A DNA stretch of 49,054 bases from Clostridiales bacterium (GTDB lineage Bacteria; Bacillota; Clostridia; Christensenellales; Aristaeellaceae), in the NCBI GenBank assembly GCA_004556545.1, contig SFGO01000025.1, positions 1 to 49,054 on the forward strand. Direction: 5' to 3'. Positions 1 to 8,865 of the stretch are shown piece after piece. Below the pieces are notes generated by a model. It saw nothing but the letters and a program-made list of their open reading frames with translations. It made no database searches and was not told the DNA's origin. Each line of letters opens with the position of its first letter. The stretch's first letter is position 1. The position numbers and the translations under genes were made by a program.

Positions 1-36
1 AAAACGCCCACATGCTGACGCATGCGGGCGTTTTTT
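1..36. terminator. Intrinsic terminator hairpin at left edge
   Basis: Two stacked stems (CGCCC/GGGCG and CATGC/GCATG around a four-base loop, one mismatch between them) are followed by six T and preceded by four A. It probably ends a gene lying left of the window. Confidence 0.75.
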
Positions 37-172
37 CGGTCGATTTCAGCCGGATAGACACAGGCAAAACCGTGTGTTTTCTTGTGTCAGGCGGCCTTTA
101 TGCGGCGGGCTTTTATATTCCGCAGCCGCGGGAAATGCGGGGTAAAATGACCGATGCCCCCTTCGCACCGTA

Positions 173-201
173 TTGCAAGATGCCCCGCGGTTTGCTATAA
201 T
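173..201 (+). promoter_or_regulatory. Sigma-A promoter of the rpiR-type gene
   Basis: TTGCAA at 173-178 and TATAAT at 196-201 are separated by exactly 17 bases, with a TGn extension before the -10. The predicted transcript starts near 208, about 40 bases before the GTG start codon. Confidence 0.8.
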
Positions 202-246
202 GTGAGAGAGGACTGAACACAAAAGCACGGCAAGGAGGAATGAGCT

Positions 247-996
247 GTGGGCGACGGCTATTTTCTGTTGACAAATTTGCTTTCCGAGGACGAGAAAAAG
301 GTGATCACCAGCATTACCGCCCATATTGAGCGGGGCGAAAAGCGCGTTGGCATTCAGCAGATCGCCAGCGAGAACTTCCTTTCCCCCACCTCCATCGTCA
401 AAATGTGCAAGCGGCTTGGGTTTGACGGATACAGCGAGCTGTACTACTACCTCAGCCGTCAGTTCGACTCCCACGGGGAAACCCGCGACAGCGAGCCGCT
501 GAAGAATCTCGTCGATAACTATTCCGAGTCGCTCATCACAGAGTTCTGCGAGCTGATGGATCGTTCCCGCACAGCCAAGCTGTTCACCACAGGGGAGGGA
601 TTTTCCAACATCGTCGGCTCCTATATCGCCCAGCGGCTGTCCATCTGCGGCTTTATGGTATTCAATAACGTGCATTTCTACGATTATATGCTGTTCCGGG
701 ATGCGCACCATCTGCAGGACGGTCAGGATGCGCCCTCGGTAATGTTTGCCGTCAGCCAGAGCGGAGAGACCAGCCCGGTGCTGAACGATGTGCGCAATGC
801 CCGGCAGAACGGCCATAAGATCGTCACCTTTACCAAGCGGAGCGATTCTACTCTGGCGCAGATGTCGGACATCGTGTTCGTGGTGGACGGTTCCAGGCAA
901 ACACTGGCGGGGAGCCTGCCCAACACCTTCTTCGGACATGTGATCCTGGCGTTCGAGGAGCTGGTGGCTTTTTACTTCGCCAGAAAGGATCACTGA
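247..996 (+). CDS. MurR/RpiR-family transcriptional regulator (HTH + SIS)
   Basis: A 249-residue regulator. The N-terminal 75 residues form an RpiR-type helix-turn-helix (IQQIASENFLSPTSIVKMCK, then LGFDGYSEL). The C-terminal part from about residue 100 is a SIS sugar-phosphate-binding domain, shown by the loop FAVSQSGETSPV and the strand KIVTFTKR. The GTG start sits 8 bases after AAGGAGG. Members of this family bind phosphorylated sugars and switch nearby catabolic or transport genes. Here the gene stands directly upstream of a phosphonate-type ABC importer and a phosphatase, so it most likely controls that cluster in response to a phosphorylated ligand. The ligand cannot be read from the sequence. 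Confidence 0.9.
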   Translation: MGDGYFLLTNLLSEDEKKVITSITAHIERGEKRVGIQQIASENFLSPTSIVKMCKRLGFDGYSELYYYLSRQFDSHGETRDSEPLKNLVDNYSESLITEFCELMDRSRTAKLFTTGEGFSNIVGSYIAQRLSICGFMVFNNVHFYDYMLFRDAHHLQDGQDAPSVMFAVSQSGETSPVLNDVRNARQNGHKIVTFTKRSDSTLAQMSDIVFVVDGSRQTLAGSLPNTFFGHVILAFEELVAFYFARKDH

Positions 997-1046
997 CAAG
1001 ATATTACTTTTTTTACCAAAACAGAAAAACTTTCTCCGGGAAGGTG

Positions 1047-1055
1047 TGCTATACT
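1047..1055 (+). promoter_or_regulatory. Extended -10 promoter of the importer operon
   Basis: TGCTATACT is a TGn-extended -10 element. No convincing -35 lies 17 bases upstream, which fits an activator-dependent or extended -10 promoter. It is located between rpiR and the binding-protein gene, about 100 bases before its start codon. Confidence 0.55.
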
Positions 1056-1155
1056 GAGCATCGGTGTGGCACGCTTTTTCTGTGCCGCACTGTGGAGGCG
1101 TCCGGCGGGAGTGGCCGGTACGCAGGAACAACAAGACAACTATGGAGGAAAAAAG

Positions 1156-2211
1156 ATGAAAAAGATCATTGCGCTTCTGTTGGCGCTGGTCATGGCGCTG
1201 GGTCTGCTGGCAGGCTGCGGCGACAAGGCCAATACCGAAGGCACCGACGATACCGACGGCGCCAAGAAGATCGAGACGCTGAAGGTCGCTTTCGTGCCTT
1301 CCCGCGAGCCTGAGGAGATCATCACCGCTACCGAGCCCCTGAAGCAGATGCTGAAGGACGAGCTGGCCAAGCTGGGCTACGAAGTGGGCGATGTGGAGAT
1401 CACTGTCGGCACCACCTACGAGGCGGTGGGCGAAGGCCTGGAGGCCGGTACCATCGATGTGGGTCTGATCCCCGGCGGCACCTATGTGCTGTACGATGAC
1501 GGCGCTGAGGTCATTCTGACCGCTACCCGCGACGGCCTGAGCAAGGATTCCGACAATGCCAAGGACTGGAACGACGGTCAGCCCACCGAGGCTTCCGACA
1601 AGCAGGCCGTGTCCTACCGCGCCCTGTTCATCGCCGGCCCCTCTGACAAGGGTCAGGAGCTGGTGAAGAAGGTCAACGCCGGTGAGGAGCTGACCTGGGA
1701 GGATCTGGACAGCGCCAACTGGAGCATCATGGGCACCTCTTCTCCCGCCGGTTACATCTATCCCGCCCTGTGGCTGCAGGATCATTACGGCAAGGGCATC
1801 TCCGATCTGAAGAGCGCCGTGCAGTCTGATTCCTATGCCAGCGCCTTTGCCCGTCTGGCCTCCGGCCAGGTGGACGTGCTGGTGACCTATGCCGATGCCC
1901 GCCGCGACTATGCGGAGCGTTGGAACACCGAGTTCGGCCGTGAGGGCTCCATCTGGGAGGAGACCGGCGTGATCGGCGTCACTGCCCCCATCTACAACGA
2001 CACCATCTCCGTCAGCAAGAACTCCGAGATCATGGATGCTGACCTGATCGCCGCCCTGCAGCAGGCGTTCATCAACATCGGCAACACCGATGCCGGTAAG
2101 GAAGTCATCAAGATCTACAGCCACAACGGCTATCAGGTGGCACAGGCTTCCGACTACGACAACGAGCGCGCCGCGCAGAAGCTCGTTCAGGAGCTGACTG
2201 CCGCTAACTAA
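1156..2211 (+). CDS. phnD: PhnD-like phosphate/phosphonate-type ABC substrate-binding lipoprotein
   Basis: A 351-residue extracellular lipoprotein that captures the substrate for the permease encoded downstream. It begins with a lysine pair, a hydrophobic signal and a lipobox LLAGC (acylated Cys21). The mature part is a two-lobe periplasmic-binding fold of the PhnD family: LKVAFVPSREPEEI at the start of lobe 1, then the AGTIDVGLIPGGTYVL segment and a C-terminal GYQVAQASDYD. ATG 1156 was chosen because GGAGG lies just upstream; the open frame extends further left but lacks a ribosome site. A hairpin separates it from phnC, a usual way to make more binding protein than permease. The true substrate may be a phosphonate, a phosphite or a phosphate ester. 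Confidence 0.9.
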   Translation: MKKIIALLLALVMALGLLAGCGDKANTEGTDDTDGAKKIETLKVAFVPSREPEEIITATEPLKQMLKDELAKLGYEVGDVEITVGTTYEAVGEGLEAGTIDVGLIPGGTYVLYDDGAEVILTATRDGLSKDSDNAKDWNDGQPTEASDKQAVSYRALFIAGPSDKGQELVKKVNAGEELTWEDLDSANWSIMGTSSPAGYIYPALWLQDHYGKGISDLKSAVQSDSYASAFARLASGQVDVLVTYADARRDYAERWNTEFGREGSIWEETGVIGVTAPIYNDTISVSKNSEIMDADLIAALQQAFINIGNTDAGKEVIKIYSHNGYQVAQASDYDNERAAQKLVQELTAAN

Positions 2212-2225
2212 AGCACTTTCCCAAG

Positions 2226-2271
2226 CGCGGGGAGGACTGTAAGGATCAAACCTTCCGCTGTCCTCCCCGCG
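2226..2271 (+). terminator. Intercistronic hairpin between phnD and phnC
   Basis: Twelve-base perfect arms (2226-2237 and 2260-2271), with a small inner AAGG/CCTT stem, lie between the binding-protein stop and the ATPase ribosome site. Only TGTTTATTT follows, so it probably attenuates or protects mRNA rather than fully terminating. Confidence 0.6.
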
Positions 2272-2299
2272 TGTTTATTTCACGAAAAGAGGAGACCGT

Positions 2300-3058
2300 A
2301 TGATCATTTTCGACCATGTATCCAAGGTATACCCCAACGGAACGGTGGGTCTGGACGACGTGAACCTGACCATTCAGGACGGCGAGTTCGTGGCCGTTAT
2401 CGGACGCTCCGGCGCCGGTAAGTCCACGCTGCTGCGGTCGGTGAACCGGATGCACCAGATCACCGCCGGCACGCTGACGGTAAACGGCACCGATGTCAGC
2501 ACACTGTCAGGCAAGAGCCTGCGCCGCTTCCGCCGGGGCATCGGCATGGTGTTCCAGTCCTTCAATCTGGTGACACGAACCACCGTCATCAAGAACGTGC
2601 TGTCCGCCTGCGTGCCGGACATGCCGTTCTGGAGGGTGCTGCTGGGCACCTTCCGGAAGGAGGACAAAATCAAGGCGCTGGAGTCGCTGGACAAGGTGGG
2701 GATCCTGGATAAGGCCTATATGCGCGCCGACCAGCTGTCCGGCGGTCAGCAGCAGCGTGTGGCGCTGGCTCGCACGCTGACGCAGGATCCCCGTATCATT
2801 TTGGCTGACGAGCCGGTGGCCGCCCTTGATCCGGTCACCGCCAAGCAGGTGATGCAGGACTTTGTGCGCATCAATCAGGAGATGGGCATCTCCATCCTGC
2901 TGAACATCCATCATGTGGAGCTGGCGTTGGAATACGCAGACCGCATTATCGGTATCCGCGCCGGCAGGATCGTCTATGACGGCCCCTCTGCAAATGTGGA
3001 TCAGAAGGTACTGGATGCCATCTACGGGGATGACGCGCAGGCGGAGGAAACCGTATGA
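2300..3058 (+). CDS. phnC: PhnC-like ABC transporter ATP-binding protein
   Basis: A 252-residue cytoplasmic ATPase that powers the importer. Visible motifs: Walker A GRSGAGKST (residues about 35-43), Q-loop in FQSFNLV, signature LSGGQQQRVALA, Walker B RIILADEPVAALD and the switch histidine in NIHHVELAL. The length and order match the PhnC family. GGAG lies upstream of the ATG, and the stop codon overlaps the start of the first permease (ATGA), indicating translational coupling. Nothing appears degraded. Confidence 0.95.
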   Translation: MIIFDHVSKVYPNGTVGLDDVNLTIQDGEFVAVIGRSGAGKSTLLRSVNRMHQITAGTLTVNGTDVSTLSGKSLRRFRRGIGMVFQSFNLVTRTTVIKNVLSACVPDMPFWRVLLGTFRKEDKIKALESLDKVGILDKAYMRADQLSGGQQQRVALARTLTQDPRIILADEPVAALDPVTAKQVMQDFVRINQEMGISILLNIHHVELALEYADRIIGIRAGRIVYDGPSANVDQKVLDAIYGDDAQAEETV

Positions 3059-3876
3059 GCCTGTACGACCGTCTGTTCAAGCCCCGCCGCTACACGCTGC
3101 CCAACGGAACGGTGGTGGAGGAAAAGCGCAGCCGTGCGCCGCTGGTCATCCTGATCGTGCTGGCGCTGGGGGCGCTGTCTGTCCATATCACCGGCTTCGA
3201 CTTTGCGGTGCTGGTGAAAAAGGGCGGCAAATTCTTTGACATTCTCACGGCCATGTTCCCGCCAAACACCGGGTATCTGGCCAAGATCTGGCAGCCGCTG
3301 TGGGACACCGTCAAGATGTCCTTCCTGGGCTCCTTCGTGGGCGCGGTGCTGGCGATCCCCTTCGCTATCGCTGCCGCCAGCAATATTGTGACAAATCGCG
3401 TGGTGGTGTTCATCGTCCGGCTGTTCCTCAGCCTGGTGCGGACGCTGCCCACGCTGGTGTGCGCGCTGATCGCCACCTATATCTTCGGTCTGGGCACCAT
3501 GGCCGGTACCTGCGCCATCGCGGTGTTCACCTTCGCCTATGTGGGCAAGCAGCTTTTCGAGATCATCGAAACGGTGGACATGGGCCCCTACGAGGCGATG
3601 GAGGCGCTGGGCGCCACGCGGCTGCAGGCCTTTACTACGGCGGTGTTCCCGCAGGTGCTGCCTACGTATCTGTCCGTATCCCTGTTCTGCCTGGAGGGCA
3701 ATGTGCGCTATGCGTCGATCCTGGGCTATGTGGGCGCAGGCGGCCTGGGCCTTATCATGAATGAAAAGATCGGCTGGCGGGAATATGACAGTCTCGGCAT
3801 GATCCTGATCGTCCTGTTTTTGACCGTTATGGTCATTGAGGGCATCAGCCACTGGCTGCGCAAGCGCTTGACGTAA
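3055..3876 (+). CDS. phnE: PhnE-like ABC permease, first subunit
   Basis: A 273-residue inner-membrane permease with an N-terminal cytoplasmic stretch, a first helix around LVILIVLALGALSV and the binding-protein-dependent transport fold. The EAA-like coupling loop is seen around YEAMEALGATRLQAF, which docks onto PhnC. The start overlaps the phnC stop by four bases. It forms a heterodimer with the next gene product, the arrangement seen in operons carrying two PhnE paralogues. The closing helices (MILIVLFLTVMVIEGISH) are intact. Confidence 0.92.
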   Translation: MSLYDRLFKPRRYTLPNGTVVEEKRSRAPLVILIVLALGALSVHITGFDFAVLVKKGGKFFDILTAMFPPNTGYLAKIWQPLWDTVKMSFLGSFVGAVLAIPFAIAAASNIVTNRVVVFIVRLFLSLVRTLPTLVCALIATYIFGLGTMAGTCAIAVFTFAYVGKQLFEIIETVDMGPYEAMEALGATRLQAFTTAVFPQVLPTYLSVSLFCLEGNVRYASILGYVGAGGLGLIMNEKIGWREYDSLGMILIVLFLTVMVIEGISHWLRKRLT

Positions 3877-3887
3877 GGAGGCACATT

Positions 3888-4697
3888 ATGGAACAGAGAA
3901 TTCAAAAAGCCTATGCCTCTGCGCCGAAAACCTGGCTGTGGCAGCTGCTGGCGGCGTTCATCGTAGCCTGCCTGCTGGCCTGGTCGGGTACGGCCGTGCA
4001 GACCAGCAACCCCACCAGCAACGGGCTGGAGGTGGCGGGGAACATCATTTCCGGCATTTTTCACCCCTCCGGCAAGCTGCTGTTCACGCTGGGCACCAAC
4101 GGCGTGCCCTACCTGCTGCTGGAGACGTTTTGCATCGCCTTTCTGGGTACCATCGTGGGCGCGGTGATCTCGCTGCCCCTGTCGTTCATCTCTGCCAGCA
4201 ATCTGGTGCCGAAGCCGCTGGCACTGGTGGGGCGAATCCTCATCGCCGCCATCCGAACCATTCCGGCTTTCGTCTATGGCCTGATGTTTATCCGTGTCAC
4301 CGGCCCCGGCCCCTTTGCGGGTCTGCTCACCATGTCGCTGTGCTCTATCGGCATGGTGTCCAAGATGTTCATTGAGAGCATCGAGGATCTGGACAAGCGC
4401 ATTCTGGAATCGCTGGACGCTGCGGGCTGCACCACGTTCCAGAAGATCCGCTACGGTATCCTGCCGCAGCTGACGGCGGATTTTACATCCACCATCATCT
4501 ACCGCTTCGACATGAACCTGCGTGATGCCACGGTGCTGGGTCTGGTCGGCGCCGGCGGTATCGGCGCCCCGCTGATCTTCGCCATGAGCTCTTACCGCTG
4601 GAACGAGGTGGGCGCTATCCTGCTGGGGCTGATCGTGCTGGTGCTGATCATCGAATGGATCTCGTCCCGGATCCGCGTCAAGCTGGCACGGGGGTGA
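3888..4697 (+). CDS. phnE: PhnE-like ABC permease, second subunit
   Basis: A 269-residue permease paralogous to the preceding one. It has an N-terminal helix (QLLAAFIVACLLAW), the transport fold, and the coupling loop ILESLDAAGCTTFQKI, ending in IVLVLIIEWISS. AAGGAGG precedes the ATG by a normal distance and the gap to the first permease is 11 bases. Two different PhnE chains with one PhnC and one PhnD give a complete importer. No C-P lyase genes (phnGHIJKL) follow, so the import of a true phosphonate for cleavage is not supported by this window. Confidence 0.92.
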   Translation: MEQRIQKAYASAPKTWLWQLLAAFIVACLLAWSGTAVQTSNPTSNGLEVAGNIISGIFHPSGKLLFTLGTNGVPYLLLETFCIAFLGTIVGAVISLPLSFISASNLVPKPLALVGRILIAAIRTIPAFVYGLMFIRVTGPGPFAGLLTMSLCSIGMVSKMFIESIEDLDKRILESLDAAGCTTFQKIRYGILPQLTADFTSTIIYRFDMNLRDATVLGLVGAGGIGAPLIFAMSSYRWNEVGAILLGLIVLVLIIEWISSRIRVKLARG

Positions 4698-4700
4698 GCC

Positions 4701-6230
4701 ATGGAAGCAAAAAGATTCACCATTTATTTCACCTCTGACCTTCACGGATATATCTACCCCACCGACTACCGCAGCCGGGAGGAGCGGGATATGGGGCTGT
4801 TCAAATGCGCCAGCCAATTCCGGAAAGACGGCAACACGCTGGTCATCGACGGCGGCGACATTCTGCAGGGCTCACCGCTGGGTGCCTTCTGCCACGATAC
4901 GCTGGGCAATGCCGGCCGGTTTGCGGAAATGATGAACCGCTGCGGCTATGACTATGTGACGCTGGGAAATCATGATTTCAACTACGGCATGGCGTATCTG
5001 GACAGCTATCTCGACACCCTCCGCGCCCGCTGCGTTTGCCAGAACGTCCGGTGGGACGGGGCGGGCGTTCGCTTCCCCGCCCGGATCCACACGCTGGAAA
5101 ACGGGCTGCGGATCGGCATTGTCGGCATCGTTACCGACTATGTGAACATCTGGGAGCGGCCGGAGCACCTGTCCGGCGTTACCATCAGCGATCCCATTCC
5201 TGCCGCGCGTGCGGCGCTGGATGAGCTGAGAAATCAGGTGGATGTGACGCTGTGTATCTATCACGGAGGCTTCGAGCGGGATCTGGCCACAGGCCGTGTG
5301 CTGTCCGCCACCCACGAGAACGTGGCCTACCGGCTGTGTCAGGAGCTGGATTTTGACATCCTGCTCACCGGACACCAGCACATGACCGTCCACGGTCAGA
5401 CGGTGTGCGGCACCTTTGTGGTGCAGCCCACCGACCGGGGACAGGAGTTCCTGCGCATTGAAGCGGCAGTCGTCGAAGGGGAAAAGCGCTTTACAAGCGA
5501 AACCGTCCCCGCGGCCGGCACCTGCCGGCGGGAGTGGCTGGAGGAGTTCGCCGGTATGGAGCACGGCGCGCAGGATTGGCTGGATCAGGTGGTGGGTCAC
5601 CTGCCCAAGCCGCTGCTGCCGGATACGCCGTTGCGGATGGCGGCGGAGGGAAGCGGCCTTGCGGATCTGTTCAATGCGGTGCAGCTTTGGGCGACCAGCG
5701 CGCAGCTTTCCGCATCCAGTCTCGCCAACGATGTGGCGGGGCTGCCGCAGGTGGTGCGGCGGCGCGACCTGTTGATCGCATATCCCTACACCAACACGCT
5801 CGCTGTATTGCAGATTACAGGAGCGGTTCTGCGGCAGGCACTGGAACGCAGCGCGGAGTATTTCACCCGGAACGATGACGGGACGCTGCGCGTTTCCGAC
5901 TGCTTCCTGGAGCCGAAGGTGGAGCATTACAACTATGACTATTACGCAGGCGTGTCCTACACCTACGACATCTCCCAGCCGGTGGGACAGCGAGTGATCC
6001 GGATGACGGTGGCTGGGAAGCCGGTTGCGCCGGACGATGTGTTTACCATCTGCCTGAACAGCTACCGCGCCAGCGGAACCGGCGGATACGATTGCTATGT
6101 AGGCTGCCCGATGGTGCGGGAGATCGGCACGGAGATGTCCGACCTGATCCTGGAGTACTTCAAGCAGTATGGCGATGCCATACAGGACGTCCATGGTGAT
6201 TTTCAGGTGCTTCCCGCCATAAAGGCGTAA
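4701..6230 (+). CDS. Cytoplasmic 5'-nucleotidase/metallophosphatase family protein
   Basis: A 509-residue two-domain enzyme of the UshA/YunD type. The N-terminal calcineurin-like metal site is complete: FTSDLHGY (D-x-H), IDGGDILQG, LGNHDFNYG and GHQHMTVHG. The C-terminal 5'-nucleotidase domain begins near residue 300 and shows the substrate region ANDVAGLPQVVRRRDL and YPYTNTLAVLQITG. It has no signal peptide, unlike UshA, so it should act inside the cell. It starts three bases after the second permease stop (GGGGTGAGCC upstream), so it is co-transcribed with the importer. Its position suggests that it dephosphorylates the imported compound, perhaps a nucleotide or another phosphate monoester. 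Confidence 0.88.
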   Translation: MEAKRFTIYFTSDLHGYIYPTDYRSREERDMGLFKCASQFRKDGNTLVIDGGDILQGSPLGAFCHDTLGNAGRFAEMMNRCGYDYVTLGNHDFNYGMAYLDSYLDTLRARCVCQNVRWDGAGVRFPARIHTLENGLRIGIVGIVTDYVNIWERPEHLSGVTISDPIPAARAALDELRNQVDVTLCIYHGGFERDLATGRVLSATHENVAYRLCQELDFDILLTGHQHMTVHGQTVCGTFVVQPTDRGQEFLRIEAAVVEGEKRFTSETVPAAGTCRREWLEEFAGMEHGAQDWLDQVVGHLPKPLLPDTPLRMAAEGSGLADLFNAVQLWATSAQLSASSLANDVAGLPQVVRRRDLLIAYPYTNTLAVLQITGAVLRQALERSAEYFTRNDDGTLRVSDCFLEPKVEHYNYDYYAGVSYTYDISQPVGQRVIRMTVAGKPVAPDDVFTICLNSYRASGTGGYDCYVGCPMVREIGTEMSDLILEYFKQYGDAIQDVHGDFQVLPAIKA

Positions 6231-6251
6231 AGCAGTCGCCATAATACAGAC

Positions 6252-6282
6252 AGAAGCCCTCCGGCTGCGCCGGAGGGCTTCT
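6252..6282. terminator. Terminator of the phn/nucleotidase operon
   Basis: A perfect 13-base stem (AGAAGCCCTCCGG with its complement) around a CTGCG loop, just after the nucleotidase. Symmetric AGAAG/CTTCT ends allow it to serve the converging deacetylase gene too. Confidence 0.75.
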
Positions 6283-6363
6283 CTATGCGCCTGTGTACTG
6301 CCCTGCGCCCTGCGGAGCGCCGCGGATGCCGACAGCTAACCGCAGCAGACAGGGGGCTTTCGC

Positions 6364-7140
6364 TTACCCCGCATGCTCCGCCGGGAATTGCCGCCCGGTG
6401 TGGTCGATGGTGTAGGGCGCATCGAGGATCAGCTGGCTGATGGGCACCACGGTGTAGCCGTCGTTGATAAGACAGCTGAGGATGGTGGGCAGAGCCTCCG
6501 GCGTGTGCAGCGCGGCATTGTGGAACAGCACGATGCTCCCCGGCTGCACCTTGGATGTCACCCGCTTGCATATCGTCTCCGCGTCGTAGTCCTTCCAGTC
6601 CAGGGAGTCCACATCCCACTGGATGGGTTCCATGCCCATGGAGCGGATGGCGGCGATGACGTGGTCGTCGTACTCCCCGTAGGGGCAGCGGATCAACGTG
6701 GGCGTTACGCCGGTGGAGGCGCTGATGCGCTGGTTGCTGGCGGTCACGTCGTCGATGATCTGCTGCGTGGACAGGCTGTTGTAGTGGTCGTGGTGGTTGG
6801 AGTGGCTCATGACCTCGTGCCCTGCGTCGTGGAGCGCCTTGACGGATTCCGGATACTTCTCCGCCCAGTCGCCCACCACGAAAAATGTGGTCTTGACGTC
6901 GTATTGCGCCAGGATATCGATCAGCGTCTGGGTGTCCTCGTTGCCCCACGCCGCGTCGAAGCTGATGGAGCACACCTTCTGGCTGCGCTCCACGGAGTAG
7001 ATGGGCAGCTGCCGTGCGGCGGCTGCCGCGCTGACGGAGGCCGGATAATTCACGACGTAAAAGATCGCGGCGGCGGCCAGCAGCGCCGCGCCACCCATCA
7101 CATACCACCGCCGCAGCAGGAAGATCTTTACCTTTCTCAT
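6364..7140 (-). CDS. PdaB-like polysaccharide deacetylase (membrane-anchored)
   Basis: A 258-residue NodB-fold deacetylase, expected to remove acetyl groups from peptidoglycan or another glycan outside the membrane. The N terminus has basic residues and one membrane helix (VMGGAALLAAAAIFYVVN). Catalytic motifs are visible: ISFDAAWGNEDT (metal Asp; the FDxxWG form typical of the sporulation protein PdaB), MSHSNHHDHY (HS-xx-H), RCPYGEYD, and SIVLFHNAALHT. ATG 7140 was chosen because AAAGGAG lies 8 bases upstream; a longer frame would run into the promoter region of the divergent exporter gene. A role in cortex or spore wall is inferred from family resemblance. It converges with the nucleotidase gene. 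Confidence 0.87.
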   Translation of the reverse strand: MRKVKIFLLRRWYVMGGAALLAAAAIFYVVNYPASVSAAAAARQLPIYSVERSQKVCSISFDAAWGNEDTQTLIDILAQYDVKTTFFVVGDWAEKYPESVKALHDAGHEVMSHSNHHDHYNSLSTQQIIDDVTASNQRISASTGVTPTLIRCPYGEYDDHVIAAIRSMGMEPIQWDVDSLDWKDYDAETICKRVTSKVQPGSIVLFHNAALHTPEALPTILSCLINDGYTVVPISQLILDAPYTIDHTGRQFPAEHAG

Positions 7141-7283
7141 AGCACAGGCTCCTTTCTGATTTTGGTGCCATTCTATGCGCGGACGGCGCGATTCAGCACG
7201 CCGGAGCCGAGCGCGGAGAAACGTGCCCGCGATCCTGCCTCTGCGCCGCGCAAAATTTGTACATTCTCCCCACAGCGCGCATG

Positions 7284-7312
7284 TTGACAATTGCCGTCTC
7301 CCTGCCTATACT
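7284..7312 (+). promoter_or_regulatory. Consensus-like promoter of the ThrE-type exporter
   Basis: TTGACA (7284-7289) and TATACT (7307-7312) are 17 bases apart. Start codons inside this stretch can be ruled out, which fixes the gene start downstream. A GGCGGC/GCCGCC hairpin at 7322-7337 lies at the beginning of the transcript and may be a regulatory stem. Confidence 0.85.
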
Positions 7313-7365
7313 GTCGGTCGTGGCGGCGGGAGCCGCCGATCTCGAATGAAATGCAGGAAACGTGT

Positions 7366-8580
7366 ATGGACTACTATCTGTTGACCGACCTGGCGGTCAC
7401 TATGGGATATCATCTGGCCATGTCCGGGGCGGAGACGTTCCGGGTGGAGGACACCATCCACCGCATTCTCCGCGCCTACGGCGTGGAGTGCGAGGTGTTC
7501 GCCATCCCCAACTGCGTGTCCGTCAGTCTGGAGGCGGCCAACGGCAAGCCGCTGATGCTCATGCGGCGCATCGGCTTCCACGGCAACGATCTGGAGAAAC
7601 TGGAAAAGCTCAACGAGCTGAGCCGCCGCATCTGCGCGGAAAGGCCGGAGGTGGACACGGCTATGTCGTGGCTGGAGCAGACGCTGGCGGCGCGGCGGAG
7701 CTACTCCGCAGCCGCGGTCTATCTGGGGAATCTGCTGGTGGGTCTGGGCTTCTGCCTCGTGTTCGGCGGCACCCTGCTGGACTGCCTGTGGGCGGGGCTG
7801 ATGGGGCTTATTATCGGGGTGGTGACCCGCTTTATGGACAAGCAGGAGGCCAACCCCTTCTTCAGCACCATACTGGCCTCGTGTCTGATGGCGCTGCCGG
7901 CCTACGCCGCGGCGGGGCTGGGCTGGCTGAACAGCCCGGATGCGGCCATCATCGGCACATTGATGATCCTTGTGCCGGGACTTCTCATCACCAACTCCAT
8001 GCGGGACATCATCTACGGCGACACCAACTCCGGCATCTTCCGCATCGTGCAGGTGTTCCTTACGGCGCTGGCTATCGCGCTGGGCACGGCGGCGGCGTGG
8101 CACCTGACGGCGGGGCTGTACGGGCAGACCGCCTCCGCCACGGTGAGCTGGCCGGCGTGGGCGCAGGCCATCGCGGTGTTTATCGGCTGCTGCGGCTTCT
8201 GCATCCTGTTCAACGTCCACGGGCGCGGCATGGTGCTGTGCGTGGCCGGCGGCGTGGCGGCGTGGATGCTGTATCTGCTGTGGCGCGCACTGGGCTTCGA
8301 TGTATACGCCGCCAACCTGTTTGCCGCCGTGTTCGCGGCGCTGTATGCCGAGGTCATGGCGCGCCTGCGGAAATGCCCGGCCACGCCCTATCTGGTCATT
8401 GCCACGCTGCCCATGCTGCCGGGCGCAGGTGTGTACTACACCATGAGCCTGGGGTTGGATGGCGAGATGATGACCGCCGTGGGCAAGGGACTGGAAACGG
8501 TGGGCATCGCCGGCTCGCTGGCGGTGGGCATCCTGCTGGTGTCCACGGTGTCCCGGCTGATCAACCGGCGGCGCGGGTAA
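7366..8580 (+). CDS. Threonine/serine exporter family protein (ThrE, fused form)
   Basis: A 404-residue membrane protein combining both halves of the ThrE family. The N-terminal part (residues 1-115) holds the soluble segment with MGYHLAMSGAETFRVEDTI and the typical AIPNCVSVS strand. It is followed by about ten hydrophobic helices, with LGFCLVFGG, LVPGLLITNSMRD and the C-terminal half ending in TLPMLPGAGVYYTMSLGL. Bacilli often encode the two halves as separate genes; here they are fused. It should export threonine or serine, or a related small acid. ATG 7366 has CAGGAA six bases upstream and lies downstream of the promoter. The gene is monocistronic. Confidence 0.85.
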   Translation: MDYYLLTDLAVTMGYHLAMSGAETFRVEDTIHRILRAYGVECEVFAIPNCVSVSLEAANGKPLMLMRRIGFHGNDLEKLEKLNELSRRICAERPEVDTAMSWLEQTLAARRSYSAAAVYLGNLLVGLGFCLVFGGTLLDCLWAGLMGLIIGVVTRFMDKQEANPFFSTILASCLMALPAYAAAGLGWLNSPDAAIIGTLMILVPGLLITNSMRDIIYGDTNSGIFRIVQVFLTALAIALGTAAAWHLTAGLYGQTASATVSWPAWAQAIAVFIGCCGFCILFNVHGRGMVLCVAGGVAAWMLYLLWRALGFDVYAANLFAAVFAALYAEVMARLRKCPATPYLVIATLPMLPGAGVYYTMSLGLDGEMMTAVGKGLETVGIAGSLAVGILLVSTVSRLINRRRG

Positions 8581-8603
8581 GCGCAGGATCGAAAACAGGA
8601 GGA

Positions 8604-8624
8604 GGGAGGGGCGGTGCCCCTCCC
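8604..8624 (+). terminator. Hairpin after the exporter gene
   Basis: A nine-base perfect stem GGGAGGGGC/GCCCCTCCC with a three-base loop, 24 bases after the stop codon. The following GCTGCTTTCC is a poor U-tract, so termination may be inefficient. Confidence 0.5.
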
Positions 8625-8683
8625 GCTGCTTTCCGCGCGGCGCCCATCCGGAACGCCGCATGTTTTTGTGGGGTGAACAACCC

Positions 8684-8709
8684 GTAGGGGACGGCGTCCT
8701 CGACGTCCC
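8684..8709. repeat. Short palindromic intergenic repeat, CGTAGGGGACGGCGTCC type
   Basis: The core CGTAGGGGACGGCGTCC followed by a CGACGTCCC inverted partner recurs nearly identically at 14612-14638. It resembles a REP-like family scattered through intergenic DNA. The rest of 8625-8860 shows no gene I can support. Confidence 0.6.
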
Positions 8710-8865
8710 GTCAGCGCGGCGATCCGCTTTTTGGTGGACGGATCCCCGCGCCGGTGATACGGCCACTGGCTCGGAATGGCAGGGGAGAGGCGCAGGGCGC
8801 TGCCTTACATTTTTGTACGGTTTCTGTAAAGTGAGAAATTAGGGGTAGCAATTTAGAAAAGGGGC

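Noticed and set aside
46..2124. A 692-codon open frame on the minus strand opposite rpiR and phnD
   Set aside because: It is antisense to two clear genes, lacks a ribosome site and a recognisable domain, and its composition is that of a mirrored GC-rich coding frame.
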